Assembly (NCBI GenBank): GCA_928212115.1
Contig: CAKMRJ010005523.1
Coordinates: forward strand, 250,725,152 to 250,789,151
Source of the DNA: Lactuca virosa
Lineage: Eukaryota > Streptophyta > Magnoliopsida > Asterales > Asteraceae
Length of the DNA: 64,000 nt
Reading direction: 5' to 3'
Position numbers and translations under genes: made by a program. The notes below the pieces were generated by a model. That model was not told the DNA's origin, made no database searches, and saw only the letters and a list, made by a program, of their open reading frames with translations. Shown piece after piece: positions 20,846 through 34,534 of the stretch. Each line of letters opens with the position of its first letter. The stretch's first letter is position 1.

Positions 20846-20854
20846 TTTTTCATA

Positions 20855-23800
20855 TATGATTTCTCGTGTTTTGCTACTTTGTATGAGACGACTATAAATT
20901 TATATGCATTAATATATTGCTTTTGTTGATTCCTCATTCATTCAGAAGAAAAAACGGAATTAAAAAGAAAGATTCGTTCGAGAGTACAAAACTAAAATTT
21001 TTATTTATAATCTAAAATATATTCAAGTAGTTTTTGAGAGTTTTTAGCTTTTGTGTTTTATGTTGTTTTTTTAAGTTTACAATTATTTTTTACAAATTAC
21101 TTTTACACAAATAAAAGTTACAGTTACCAACTAGTTTTATAAAACATATTTGATGTCTAAAACAAACATTGGTTTATGGAATGAGTTACTCGTAGGATGA
21201 TTATGGAAGAAAGGTCCCTAGATGACAATAAGAAAACTAATGTTCCTTGGGAAATTATGAAAGAAAAGGAACATCATGTGTTCCTGGATAACAAAATTGG
21301 AATTCCAATATGGATATAGTTTGTTCCTGTATATCTATACATGTACTTGACATAAACATGTATTTTACATAAATTTATACATAATTAAAATTTTTTTATT
21401 GTTGTTGTTAGCATATATACAACTCAAATCTCACTAGAATTCCAAGCTTATGTTGTTTTGTAACATACATATGAAGTGTGGGCCAAAGTAGTAAATATGT
21501 TATTACTTAGTTCTAGTGTTTTGGGGTAGCATTGTAGCAAAGTATGTGTTATGATTTGGGGTGCTACAAACTATTATGTGATGAGTAGGCATGACTTTGA
21601 CATTTTGTATGTGTTGTTCGAAAATTAAATTGATGTTTCTTAAAAATACTGTAAATTGTTACTAAACTTAAGTATTTAAAAGCAAATATATCTATTATAC
21701 TTTCATAATAAATATTTTTAAGAAAATTTTCTCAACCGAAATCAAAGCCAAAGTGTTTAAACTCTCTAAAGATATCGTTGGCAAATAAAATTTTAGTTTT
21801 TAAAAAACTTATTTTCGCTTATATAACTTTAATGGAAACCATCAACAATATTAATATATTATATATGATACACAAAAAACTAGATAAATGTTTACTTTTT
21901 TTAAAAGAAATTTGGTGTTGTGTTAATTGTATTATGTTCAATTAGTAAAAAATTATAACAACTCTAGCTTGTATAAAAAATATCACCATTGATATCTTAG
22001 ATATGACCATTTTGTAACATCTTTAGAAATAAATTTCAACTTCCTTTAGATATTATGTATGTTCAGCTTTTATGTTATGAATAAGAAATCAAAAATGTTT
22101 CCATAATGTATTGCTCAAACTTTTATTTCAATGAACCAATAGCTTGATTAACTATTATACAATAGAGAATCACAAATGATTGTTGGGATGAAATGTCAAA
22201 TACTAGGTCCAATGACTCATCGTCACTCTCGTCAAAATGTATTTTCTTAAAATATAGTATTATTTTTCTTAACAAACACCAAATCAATTCCTAATTAGAA
22301 GCTATGAATTGGGCTTAGTTCAAAGCCTTCTTAAACTCATGCTCTTGGTAGTGCTTGCATATGTAAATGTCTTTATATTATTATCTAAATCCTAATTGAT
22401 ATTAATAATATTTACTAAACCTAATTTTTATTGTTAACAAAACATGAATTAGATTAGTAGCGTGTAACAATATTTTAATCAATATATTATTATTCTGTCT
22501 TCTAATTATTAGTAATACAATATTAAAGAAAATTAAGACTTATAATTGAAGTCCCCATGGTACCACACCATTTGTATGTCCCCACGCTCAGGCGATAAGG
22601 GGATAAGAATGAAAGATTGTGCTTGTTACATTAAGCTTTCGTGTTTACTCAAACATATCTTTTATCAATTATGTATTTAACCGTTTTATGTTATTTAAAC
22701 GCATAAACTCACTAAACTTTATAAGATTACACGTTGTGTGGTATGTGTTTCATGTTTTAAAAGATGGTATCTTTTTTGAGTTTTGCGATGATGTGATGAG
22801 TGTGGGGATTAATTGACATGAGATGAACATTGATGCTCATGTTCAATACTTGTAATGCGCGATTGAATATAATAAGTTTTTAAGTAAAATGATGATATAT
22901 CCTAAGTGGATGAAGGTAATAGCAATTTAAGTGTATGTAGAATAAATTAAATATAATCGTAATTTGCAATCTTTGATGATTTGGGGCTAATAATTTTTGT
23001 TATGGTATTTAAATTCGAGTCGATATATAGATAAATGCATTTTTTTAGACATTTAAGTATTTAAGAAAAGGTTAGTTTCATTAATTGTCAACCTACAATT
23101 TTGTGTATTCCCATTTATTCAATTTGGAAAGTGATTCGTGTATAAGAAATTTTGTGTATTGTTATTTATATTTTGATGTCCGTAAGGGTAACTAAGTATT
23201 AATATTATTCAAAATGTGCTATATAAACTGATATAGATAGTTTACCAAAAAAGTGCTGATTTAGCATCCTTTTGGTGTCCACATCGTAGTTTCCTCATTT
23301 TAATATTCGGAAAGGCCACCGATTAGCTCATATGTTATCATTTAGTATATTTATTTATTTTATTATTTATTATTTATATATTATTATTTAGATAAAAAAA
23401 GTCAGTAAGTTCAAATCAAGACAATAGCTGATACACTAGTAGCGGATTAATGAAAAAGATTAATCTTCCAAATTGGAAATCCATATTTAAAGGGAATACA
23501 TAATTTATACAATATAAATTATTTATTATTTATGATTTGAATAAAAAACGCTTTCATTGTTGATGAACATATTTTGAGTAGAGTTGTTGTTATTTGGATA
23601 AAATTAAATTATTTAATTTTTTTTTAATTGGACAATATGAATTTGATTATTTGGTTTAGATGTTCAGATTGATTTTTGTAAAGTTGAATTATTATTTTGA
23701 ATTTAAGATTGGTTTTGTTTTATAAAAATAAGAACCGAATAATTAAAAAAATCAATCAACAATTATTTATTTATTTAGTTATATTAATATTTTTAATATA

Positions 23801-24400
23801 TATCTTTAATCATTTATAAATTTACTAAATTATTTTTCTAATATATTAGAAAGTTTCATCCAATATATTACGTTAATATATATTTCTTATCAAAAGTTTT
23901 TGTCTACGAAATATCCAACTATAATATATATTTTTCTTAATCGTTATTTATAAATTTTGATGTATAACTAAACAATTTTTTTTAGTTTCTTTTATAAAGC
24001 CGGTTAATTTTCAAGTTATATATTTTTAAACTATCTTGCCTCTTAAAACCCAAATTATAAATACCGATCTAACTAAATTGTAATGTGGTTGGATCAGATC
24101 AAATTTGAACTTAATTTAAATTATTTGGATCAATGTTTGAAAACTAAAATCAACTTGAATTCACTTAGATAAGAAATGGATCGACAATTAAAGGATTCAT
24201 TTATTTATAAAAAACAAATTATTAATTATTAATATAACTATTTAAAAAAAATATGTATAAAGTAAAAAACCCGACCCAACCCGTATAAGTTTTTTAGCCC
24301 GTCATCCGAGACGGTGAAGTCCATCTACTACTTTATGGTAGAAATGTATGTATGCAGAATACACCTCTTTCCTCCATTCCATCCACCATTAAAAAGCTTA
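20855..24400. other. Intergenic, very AT-rich
   Basis: About 3.5 kb upstream of the ubiquitin ligase gene. No open frame with protein-like composition and no retroelement signature seen. The last few hundred bases presumably hold the ligase promoter, but no single element stands out. Confidence 0.5.
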
Positions 24401-24657
24401 AAAAGCTATATGTTCTTTCCCCTCTCTCTCAATCATCGGAATCTCCGGCCAATCAAGCTTTAAGCAAAGCACAGTTGGAGAAATCGGAGAGAGGGAGAGA
24501 CCGTGTGTGATTGTTCTGTTCTGATTGAATTCGGCTTTTTATTATTTCAATTTTAGGGATTGCTCTGATTGAATTGGGTTTTTTAATTTATTTATCTTGG
24601 AGTACCGATTAGGGCACGTTATTGTGTTGAAGAATAAACGTTAATTCATATTTTGAG
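24401..24657 (+). promoter_or_regulatory. Probable promoter-proximal region and 5' leader of the ARI gene
   Basis: A pyrimidine-rich start (CCCCTCTCTCTCAATC, about 24420-24435), then a leader with no intervening splice site needed before the ATG at 24658. The transcription start is not determined. Confidence 0.35.
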
Positions 24658-27600
24658 ATGGATTCGGAAGATGATATGCACGACGCGAACGATGCCGAGT
24701 CTCTTGATGATGACTTCTACAGTGGGGAGACTGCGATGGACTCCGATGATGGCGATGCAGCCGACTACGAGTTCATCGACAATGATTCCGATGATTCTGA
24801 TGATCTCCTTTCTCGTCGTAGCCAGGTACGGTGGATTACGTGACAAAACAGCTGATTGATTGATTGATTTGGTATTGTGATCTATACTTTCCGTTATTAA
24901 ACGTAATGAGAAGGAAATAGACCCCTTGAGATGATCTAGTGCTGCGAATTTGGATTGAGATTTTACAATATATGATGCTCGTTTTTATCTTATAAATTAG
25001 TGAGACGATCATAAGACTAGCAGATTTTAGGAGCTTTTTGTCGTGTCCAATCGTGCTGATGTTATTCCAGAATTCACCAATGGTGGCGTGCTATCAAAAA
25101 CAACTAAGAAGTAACAGAAAGTTTTAAGAAACTCAGCATCCATGATGCAGCTTTCTAGCTGGTTTTCTTTTCAGTTTCATGTAATAACTCGTTATAAATT
25201 AGGGACATTTCTTCCCCCTGATAATGTCCTAAATGATCTAGGAAATACAGTCATTTCTACATCTGTTTCATATTAAGCATTAGTATAAGTGTTTCTGGCC
25301 TTTTTTTTTCCAGCAAAACTACACCATTTTAAATGAAGCTGATATTCATCTACGTCAAGAGGATGATATCATGAAGATATCTTCAATACTTTCCATTTCT
25401 CATGTTGCAGCTGCCATATTACTCCGCCATTATAACTGGTAATCTATGGTTTCTATCCTTCCTCTTCTCATTTAAACTTCATACATATTCTGATAAATAG
25501 ATTTCAATGTTTTCTACCTACAGGAGTGTCAGCAAAGTGAATGATGAATGGTTTGCTGATGAAGAAAAGGTTCGCAGAGTTGTTGGATTGCTAGAGGAAC
25601 CACGTGCACTTCCCAATGTCAAAGAGGTAAATATCAACAATTTGAGGGTCATGAATTCTTGTGTTTTACCAGTTCTAAATTCTAACAATTCATTTGTTTT
25701 TGGCAGTTGACATGTGGGATTTGCTTTGAAGTTTATCCTTGTGATAGTATGAGTTCTGCTGCTTGTGGTCATCCTTTTTGTGTAACTTGTTGGAAAGGTT
25801 TGTTCTGAAGCACATACCATTCACCACTTATATGTATATGCATATTTTAGTCTTGATGAAGCTGAATGCTTGCTTACTTTTATTCATATGGCCCAATTGT
25901 TTAAATAAAGTATACATTAGAGAAGCCTAAAGTGATAAGGACTTAGGACTAGAAAACTAACTAGCTAATCTAAATTGCTGATTTTTGTTTAGGGGTTTTT
26001 ATGAAAATAGTGCAACCAAATATTTTTAATGGCATGGATGAAAAGTCTTTCTTTTGGAAAATAACTTTGTAAATCTTGAATTGGGATTTTAAATAGAAAA
26101 AGCTTGGATGTCCTAATATAGTCATATTTAAGGTAGTTTTTGTGGCAAGTTGGCTTCTCTACACACATATATACATATATACACATATATATCTTAACAA
26201 TTACAATTTTGTCCCTAGTTTTATATTGTTCTCTTTTATTTGAATGTATGCAGGATATATAAGCACTTCCATCAATGATGGACCTGGATGCTTGACTCTG
26301 AGGTGTCCTGATCCATCTTGTGGTGCAGCTGTTGGTCAAGACATGATTGTTTCCATGGTCTCACATGATGATGCAGAGAAATATCAACGTTACTTTCTTA
26401 GATCCTTTGTGGAAGACAATAGAAAGGTAATATAAATTATTATAATTAAAAATTATCACATATTATTCCCTTTATTCACTGATATATAATATTATCCTTT
26501 TTTTTTTTTTTTTCTATTGATTTTAGACAAAATGGTGTCCTGCCCCTGGTTGTGACTATGCTGTGGACTTCATTGTTGGTGGTGGAACATTTGATGTTAC
26601 CTGTGGTTGCTCATATAGCTTTTGCTGGAATGTATGCTTCATGTTTTTTGTATTATTATTATATTTTTATTTTTTAAATGAAAAACAAAAGAAATATTCA
26701 TTACTTTTGACTGATATTAACAGTGTACTGAGGAGGCTCACAGACCGGTTGATTGTGACACTGTGTCAAAGTGGATAATGAAGAACAGTGCAGAATCTGA
26801 AAACATGAATTGGTATTTAGTTATATTTACTTATTTACCCCTATAATTTTGTGATCTGACTTGATTTATTTTTCAGGATATTAGCTAATTCAAAACCATG
26901 TCCCAAATGCAAGCGACCAATTGAAAAGAACCAAGGATGTATGCATATTACATGTACTCCACCTTGCAAATTTGAATTCTGCTGGTTGGTTTATTATTTA
27001 CATATTTATTTATTTAGTTTCCAATGTATTTTTCATAATTATGGATTCTTTTTCAGTATAAAAATCTTGTGAAATATGTTTTTTTTAGGCTTTGTCTTGG
27101 TGCATGGTCTGATCATGGTGAAAGAACAGGTGGTTTTTATGCATGCAACCGTTATGAGGCAGCAAAACAAGAGGGAGTGGTAAGATAAATTAAGATTTAT
27201 ATCATTTAATAAATCTTTTACACATTTGGAATTATTAAATAATAAATATTATGTATTTTGTTGTCTGCAGTATGATGACACAGAGAAACGAAGAGAGATG
27301 GCTAAAAACTCTTTAGAAAGATACACTCATTATTATGAAAGATGGGCTACAAACCAATCCGTAAGCTTACATCATTATTTTTATATTATTGCTTCTTTTT
27401 ATATAAAAAAGATCTTGACTTTTAACATGATAATTTTTGTTTTCTGCTCTGCAGTCTAGACAAAAGGCCCTGGCAGATCTTCAGCAAATGCAAAGCACAC
27501 ACGTAAGCCATTTTTTTATACATCCCTTATTTATTTTTTTTATTAAATCTATAACAAATACAAAGCATATTTATTAATTTAATTTATTTTTTGTAGCTTG

Positions 27601-28430
27601 AGAAGCTGAGTGACAAGCAGTGCCAACCTGAATCACAGCTAAAGTTCATCACAGAGGCCTGGCTACAGGTCTTTTTTTTTAATTGATTGATGACATGTTT
27701 TTTTTTTAAAAAATATAATCCTGAATATAAATATTTGTTTTTTGAATTTTTATAGATAGTTGAATGTAGACGAGTGCTGAAGTGGACATATGCTTATGGA
27801 TATTATTTGCCTGAACGTGAACATGCCAAAAGGCAGTTCTTTGAATACTTGCAAGGTTCTACACATCCTTCCATTCCATAATTTACCAAACTGCCATTCT
27901 ACTAAATAAAACTTTATTTTTTATTTTTATAATTGTTTCAGGTGAGGCAGAATCTGGATTGGAACGACTTCATCAATGTGCTGAAAAGGAACTACAAACT
28001 CACCTCAATGTTGAAAGCCCTTCAAAAGACTTCAATGAGTTCCGTATGAAACTAGCAGGGCTAACCAGGTAATTTCACATGACAAGATAGAATATGACAG
28101 GATAGGTAATACTGTGATTGGTGTGCATTGGACTGAGACTGATTTTTTTTAAACAGTGTGACAAGGAATTATTTTGAGAATCTAGTGAGGGCTTTGGAGA
28201 ACGGGCTGTCTGACGTGGATGGGCACGGTGGAAGCAGCCGGACAGGTGGCACAAGGACATTGGGAGCTGGAAGCAGCAAGAGCAGAAGCAGTAGAAGCAA
28301 AGGAGCTGCCAGGTCATCAAGCGGTTCAAGAGCCACAGATGATTCCGGACAACACTGGTCATGTGAGTATTGTACTTTTGCTAATGCCAAGTCAGCAACC
28401 GTCTGCCAGATGTGTCAGCAACGTCGATAA
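24658..28430 (+). CDS. ARI8: ARIADNE-type RBR E3 ubiquitin ligase (ARI7/ARI8-like)
   Basis: Fifteen exons with GT-AG introns: 24658-24825, 25314-25438, 25524-25626, 25707-25797, 26254-26426, 26527-26631, 26724-26812, 26877-26984, 27089-27179, 27271-27360, 27455-27502, 27597-27668, 27756-27855, 27942-28068, 28157-28430. Together 1,764 nt, encoding 587 residues, near the usual 560-570 for plant ARI7/ARI8. Order: an acidic N-terminus ([11 protein letters not shown]), RING1 from Cys135 ([17 protein letters not shown]), the in-between-RING domain ([11 protein letters not shown]), RING2 ([19 protein letters not shown]) with the probable catalytic Cys306, a helical Ariadne domain, a Ser/Gly-rich stretch, and a C-terminal RanBP2-type zinc finger (Cys566, 569, 580, 583). 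RBR ligases take ubiquitin from an E2 onto the RING2 cysteine before passing it to the target. All key residues are present. ARI8 versus ARI7 cannot be separated by eye. Confidence 0.93.
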
Positions 28431-30020
28431 ATTTGCCACCTGGCAATAAAAATGGAAGGGAACAAAAAAAGAGGAAAAAAAAATAGAAACGAAGAAGAAA
28501 GAATTTAAATTTGATGTTTTTCTTTTTTGTTATTTGATGTTGTATGTATATAGTTTCCACGGTATCTGCTTGTTCAAAAAGTGTTCTGGATGTATTTTTA
28601 ATATACGTTTTTAGACAAAAAGTATACATTTGGTTCAAGTTCAGAGAGTGGAATTGTAGTTGAATGTTGTATTCATATAGAAAATTATGTGTTTTTCTTT
28701 CATCAAACTATTGGAGTGTTTTACAAATCTTATTCTGATTTTTTATATATATTTTGGGAAGAAATTCTAGTTATGTTACAATAATTGGTAGAAGTGTGGA
28801 TAATAATAGGAATCAAGATAGAGAGGGAATGTAAGAAAAAAGTTGTTTGTTTTATTCATTTTGTTTAATGAAATGAAATGAACAATTATTGAATAAGGGT
28901 AACTTTTTATTTTGTTAATTTATATCTTTTAGTTCAAACGTGTTTTATAATTTCATCATGAAATGAAATGAAAATCTGTAACGTACATCACAGTACAAAA
29001 GTTCTAAAATTTCAATTTTAACTAAATGACAATTTTGACATGTTTTTTGGGATAAGACCTATTTTTTTTTTTTTTTTTTACGATCTAAACCAAATGCTTG
29101 ACCTTTTGATTTGTTTTTATTTAGTTTACAAGTTTTCACCCGTAAAACAAATAATAGGTCTTTTCCGAACAAAAAATGGTTCGAAATATCAGGTTTTCTT
29201 TATGCAAATAATCATAAAATGTTTTTTAAGATTAAGAAAAAGACCTATAAACCGGATACATAAACAAAAAATGAAACGACTTGTAAATGAAATCTAAATC
29301 TTATCCAAAAAACAGCTTTGATAGGTTTTTTCTTAGAAATAGCTCTACTTTTTGTTTGGGATCTATGAGCTATTATTATGTCTAATTTTACAAATAAAAA
29401 CCTTAATAAAATATTTAGATAATATGTAAAGTAAAGTTCAAAACTATACCTCATTATTTATAAATAATATAGAATTTTATTTTACCTTTACAACTAATCA
29501 AATATGATCATCATGAGATCCCATTACTTATTCAATTATTTGGGATCTATGAGCTTTTATTATGTTTAATTCTTATTTTTATTTAGTCATTATAAAGTAA
29601 CTTAATGAGTAATGGGGTACGTCTACACAAAATATAGTGTTACATAAAGTCTGTTTCTTTTATAGACTTGACAAACCGTCTGAATAAGATTAAATGATCA
29701 TTTTATCCATAAACTCCAACAATCATTTTTCATAATATTCATCAAATATAACGTTTGAGGAGTTGAGTGGAAAAAATTGAAGGGCAAACAAGTAAATAGT
29801 TGGTTTCTTAACACATTAAACCGACTTTTTTTGGCTTAACCCATTAAGTTATTCCATCCCGAATAAGTCAAAAAAGAAACAACCATATACAACTGTCTTT
29901 ATAATTCTTGTTTGAAAATGAATTGGATGAAGATAATGGAGTTGATATTGTGTTATAGCTTATATTCTTGTTTCTTCTACATATACAAGAAAGAAGCCAT
30001 GAAAATGAGCTACAAAGTTG
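28431..30020. other. Intergenic between two convergent genes
   Basis: AT-rich. The first 300 bases probably include the ARI 3' UTR (AATAAAA at about 28445). The last part probably holds the 3' UTR of the phosphatase gene. No other gene or repeat recognised. Confidence 0.5.
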
Positions 30021-32640
30021 TTACACAGTGGCAGCTTTAAGAGACAGAAAATCCGAGATCTTGTTGGTATAAAAATCTGGTTGGATGGAATTGTTTGGGT
30101 TTTGAAGCATCGATAGACTTGTTACACCTATAAACAAATAAATATATATATAAAAAGTGATCAAAATATATATAAACCTAAAAAAAAAGTTTATACATAT
30201 AACCAAAAAATATGTGTAATTAATTATCACCTGAGAGAACAAGAAGAGTTTTGCATCCACCATTTTGCCCAAAAAGAATATCAGTGTCTAATCTATCACC
30301 AACCATACATATCTGCGACTTGGTGATTCCAAATCTGTTGTTCACATAAGAATTTTTCAAGATTATTAAACAAACCGTCTGAATGAGAGACTAAATGACC
30401 ATTTTACCCTTACATTAAGTAAAAAAAAATACCATCTTACTTGTTTGCCAAGTAATCCATCATGAATGTTGAAGGTTTCCCAACAGTAAGTGGCTCACGT
30501 TGAGTAGATCCAACAAGAGCCCCAACCATAGAACCACCACCTAAAACCACATTTATATTATATCTTATTTATTAATATTAAATATTATTTAATTAAATTA
30601 GAAGAAATGTTAATTAAACCTGCCCATTCTTGTGCATCTGTAAGATGAGTTACAGCATCACGGTTTGTAGCAAGGAAAAGACACCCTGGATTTTCACGAA
30701 CACACAGTGTCCCATACCTTACAAATCAAAACAATTTTTTTTTTAAAAAAAAAATTGGAAATGTTTCAGTTTAGTTTAATAAAGAGTAATGCATAATTAG
30801 ATTAATTATTTAAAAAAAAAAAGAACTTACTGAACTTTGTAGTAGTTAAAGTAACGATCAAACCCAACCACAACAGCACCAACCTATACATTTCAGAAGA
30901 CAACATTTAAAAAAAAAAAAATTCTGAAGTTTAATATGATTTAACTAAATTTATAATTTACAAGAAAAAATAGTAAAAGCATACATCTTTGTCATGTTCC
31001 ATCAAATACCCAGGCTTGAGCTCTATCTTTTTTCCACCATCTTCCTGCAAAAAGAAAAATGTAACTTCACTTCATGCTGAAAATAACAAGTACCCAAAGA
31101 AGGGTAGTTTCGTCATTTTACATACCGGACCCCCGAGGTATGAAAAGCCTGCTAGCTCAAGTTCTATCAATATCCCTTCTTCACCAATCACATAAATCTG
31201 GACAATTTTTAAATTGATATATTAAAAAATCCTGGTTCTTTTCAAATATACTCATTATTTCAAGAAAGTAGTTATGAATTATGACATATAGACATATATA
31301 CCTTCTTGTCTTTTGGGAAATCAATTGATTGTAGATATGCAGCAGCAGCAAAAGAAGATGCAAAAATTTCCTCCTGAAACCTTTACTTGAATTTTAGAAA
31401 ATTTCCAATAGGGAAAACAGGAAAATCATTAGCACAATGTTACACCTCACCTCATTGACATTAAGACCAAGTGTCTCAAACTTTTTGCCATATTGTTTCC
31501 TGGACTTTGTTGAGTTATTGGTTACAAAAACTAGTCTCTTTCCCTAACGAAACAAAACAATTTTGCCTCTTAGAAAACAAGAAAAGAAAGAAAATGGAAT
31601 ATATTTGGACAAACCTTAAGCTTAAAGAACATAATTTTTACAAACCTTTGATCGGAGCAACTCTAGGGTTTCTGGAACACCCTCGATTAACGAATCCCCC
31701 TTCCAAATGACTCCTGTGTTATACAAGTTCCAAGAGAAACCAATATCAAGGGAAGACAAATGACATAGTGATAGTGGTGTTGGTATTAAAGCTCTGATAT
31801 TCAAATGCATAATCAATTGCATACAGCTTGATCCTACCATGAATGTGGGTTACCTGATCCTGATCTCAACAATGGTGGTAAACAGGTAATAATAGCATTA
31901 TACTTCAGTATTGGTAGTTATTATGGTTTACTAGTTGCAATAAGCAGGTTATTAGATCGAATTTGGTGTTATCTATGTCAAAACTCAAAGCACACAACTC
32001 AGTGTTGCAGGCGTATAAACCTCTGGCGCATAGCTGAATTAGGTCAGAATGAAGATAGAACATAAATCAAAAGAAAGCTGGAGGGAAATTTCATCACTGT
32101 CCTACAAAATTCTCTAACTTATTCCAACTAAACGCAGCGCATACCTAATTAGGTCAGAATGAAGCAAACTTATCCTTCCATGAAACGAGTTTAATGTTAT
32201 TCAATAACTCTTACGAGTCGCAAGTTACTAACCAAGCAAGCGAGTATGCCAAAAAACTACTAATACAAGTACTCAAATCGATCGAAATCGTTCATCTACA
32301 TAACTCTTCGACGAGTTTAGCAAGAGAAACATAAAAAGGTACCATCACAATCGAAAATGAAAGTCTCGACGGAGTCAATTAGGGCATCGGCATTTTCCAG
32401 TGGCTGTGCAGCGACGGAGGCGGCGGCGGCGCAGGTGAAAGCTAGATTCTTCTTCTTATCCATCCTGTAAGAGTAATTACTCCATCCGATTGTGGTGTTG
32501 ATCTTCTTCTCACGGTGGTCGTTGATCAATGGAAAACCAAATGACGAGGGGATCGAAACTGAAGAAATGCGCTTGAAATTAGAGAGAAATCTTTGAGGTG
32601 CGGCAGCGGAGACGACAGTTGCTCTGCTGCTAACAAGCAT
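30021..32640 (-). CDS. PGLP1: Phosphoglycolate phosphatase, chloroplastic
   Basis: Eleven exons on the minus strand, GT-AG introns: 32343-32640, 31646-31713, 31451-31543, 31302-31373, 31126-31197, 30985-31044, 30831-30883, 30620-30717, 30441-30540, 30231-30334, 30021-30127. Together 1,125 nt, encoding 374 residues (Arabidopsis PGLP1 has about 360). The N-terminus is Ser/Ala/Arg-rich like a chloroplast transit peptide. HAD-superfamily motifs are complete: FDCDG with nucleophile Asp97 and Asp99, Thr130 in FVTNNS, Lys293 in VGKPST, and GDRLDTD (Asp318, Asp323). It hydrolyses 2-phosphoglycolate to glycolate in the stroma, the first step of photorespiration. The ending, IQPDFYTNKISDFLS and KAATV, closely resembles plant PGLP1. 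Intron 1 is the longest (about 630 bp). The gene faces ARI tail to tail, 1.6 kb apart. Confidence 0.93.
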
Positions 32641-32891
32641 GTCTACTATATCTCCGTCGATCGTCGGCGGTTGAAATTAACGGATTAAAAGTTTGTATTA
32701 AAGATTTGGGGTTGGGTGAAGTGGCGGAATGGGTGGACGGCAGCCCCGGGCTTCTATCCAATCATCCAAAAAATTTCACGCCAATCATTCAACTTGTTTG
32801 CGAATTGTGATCCACCTCATTTCAAAAATCCGTTAGTGTAAAAATTTATAAGTCCAACAATACTTTTCATATGACAAAATTCTTTCAGTTC
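32641..32891. other. Upstream region of the phosphatase gene
   Basis: Short 5' region of the phosphatase gene before the next transposon begins at 32892. The native promoter is therefore at most about 250 bp unless regulatory DNA lies inside or beyond the transposon. No clear TATA box seen. Confidence 0.4.
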
Positions 32892-33179
32892 GACAAAATT
32901 GCAAAAATTGTCCTGTGGTTGGCAAAATTCTATAGTTTTGGTCCAACACAAAATGTCAGTGCAATACTGGTTCAATTTTAGATACTGTGTGGTTTTGGTC
33001 CATTTGGTTGTATTTTCTTGTGTTTTTGGTCCATATCTCACCTAAAATGACTAATATGCCCCTTAAATAGTTATATTTTAATTTCTTTTATTTATTTTCT
33101 TATTTTTATAATAAAATAAAAAACAAAAACAAAATAAACCCACCACTCACACACACACTCCCACACACACACACACACA

Positions 33180-33245
<66 letters not shown>

Positions 33246-34280
33246 TATCTTCCCAGTTGGAACCATCAGCACCAAAAATAAATTCAAACCCACAGCGCCA
33301 CCACCAAATCTTCTACTTGAACCTTGGCTTCACCGGCGTCGACTTTGTCGGAGCAAGCTTTGCCGATTGAGATTTTTCCAGTGTCTGCATCTTCATCTCC
33401 TATGCCTTCAAGACAGTTGTCATCCCAAACCTCAATCTTCACCCATTTCCTTCTCCACCTACATCAACCTCCACCCAGATCGATGAAGTTGTTGATGGCT
33501 GAGTCGATTCACCACAACAGTGCTTCCTGGTGAACTTAAATCTGAAAACTGAAGTCCACATCGAAATTTCCACTAAAATCGAATCTTAAAATCGTTTTCG
33601 ATTTGGTTTCTGGAGCCAAAATCAAAAGTAGGTAGTGGAGTGAGAGGAAAGAGAACCCGAGGGGGGAGGGGTTCATAAATTTTGCAGGAAGTAGCTTGTA
33701 GTGGCGGAGGATGTGGTGGTGACGGATGACTTTACTGAAATCATTGGAGCTGTAGGAAGGGAAATGGATAATGTTCTTGTTGCTTGTCTATTACATAAAT
33801 TAAGGAAGAAAACATTGAAGATTAAGTCTTGAATCAGCTGCTTATCGTTGGAGATGGAGCTGGGGGTTTAATTTGATTTCATCAATGATTTCAGAGGTTA
33901 AATTCTGGGTTCTGAGCATGATGTTTGGTTTTAATTTATGGGTTTGAGCACCCCTTGTATCAGTGGGTTTAGATATGGGAGGGGAGCTGGTGGTGTTGGT
34001 TTCCAGCTTGTTGTCGGTGGTTTCCGGTGTGGGTGTTCTTGAGAGGGTGAGCATGTGTTCTTGAGATTGTATGTTAGTGTGTGTATTGAAAAAGATAGAA
34101 AAAAGTGAAGTTGAGTGGTGTCAGGCGGAGAGAGATGAGAGGATGGTGGTCGTGAGTCGGGTAACTCCGATGAGAATTGAAGACGCCGACGGTGGTTATA
34201 GACATCGGTGATGGAGGGAGGTGGCGATGATTGGGATTCTCTCATCCTCAGTACCGTGACAAAGATGAGATGGTGGATTG

Positions 34281-34316
<36 letters not shown>

Positions 34317-34534
34317 TTTTAATTGGATATAAGTGAAATTAATTTAATTAAAGCATTTTAGAAATTAAAGAAAATGGAAAATATAAATTAAAAGGGCATA
34401 AAAGTAATTTCAAGTGTAAAGGGACTAAAATCACTAAAAATATCCAATTTTGGACCAGTGGTGCACCAACATTTCGTTTTGGACCAAAAACACATAAATT
34501 TGCCAACCACGAGGATCATTTTTACAATTTTGTC
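32892..34534. mobile_element. Mutator-like TIR element 2
   Basis: Begins GACAAAATTGCAAAAATTGT and ends ATTTTTACAATTTTGTC, with imperfect inverted arms of about 100 bp sharing GGTTGGCAAA and GGTCCAA blocks. It is the same family as 19373-20845, with similar termini and similar AT-rich DNA inside the ends. It contains (CT)n at 33183-33236 and poly-T at 34283-34315. The flanking nine bases (left TTTCAGTTC, right TTAGACAAA) do not match, so its ends or insertion site have changed. No transposase. Confidence 0.65.

Noticed and set aside
32715..32765. GTGGCGGAATGGGTGGACG resembles the start of a plant tRNA-Leu.
   Set aside because: No cloverleaf can be completed downstream: no T-loop GGTTCGAATCC or acceptor complement within 90 bases.
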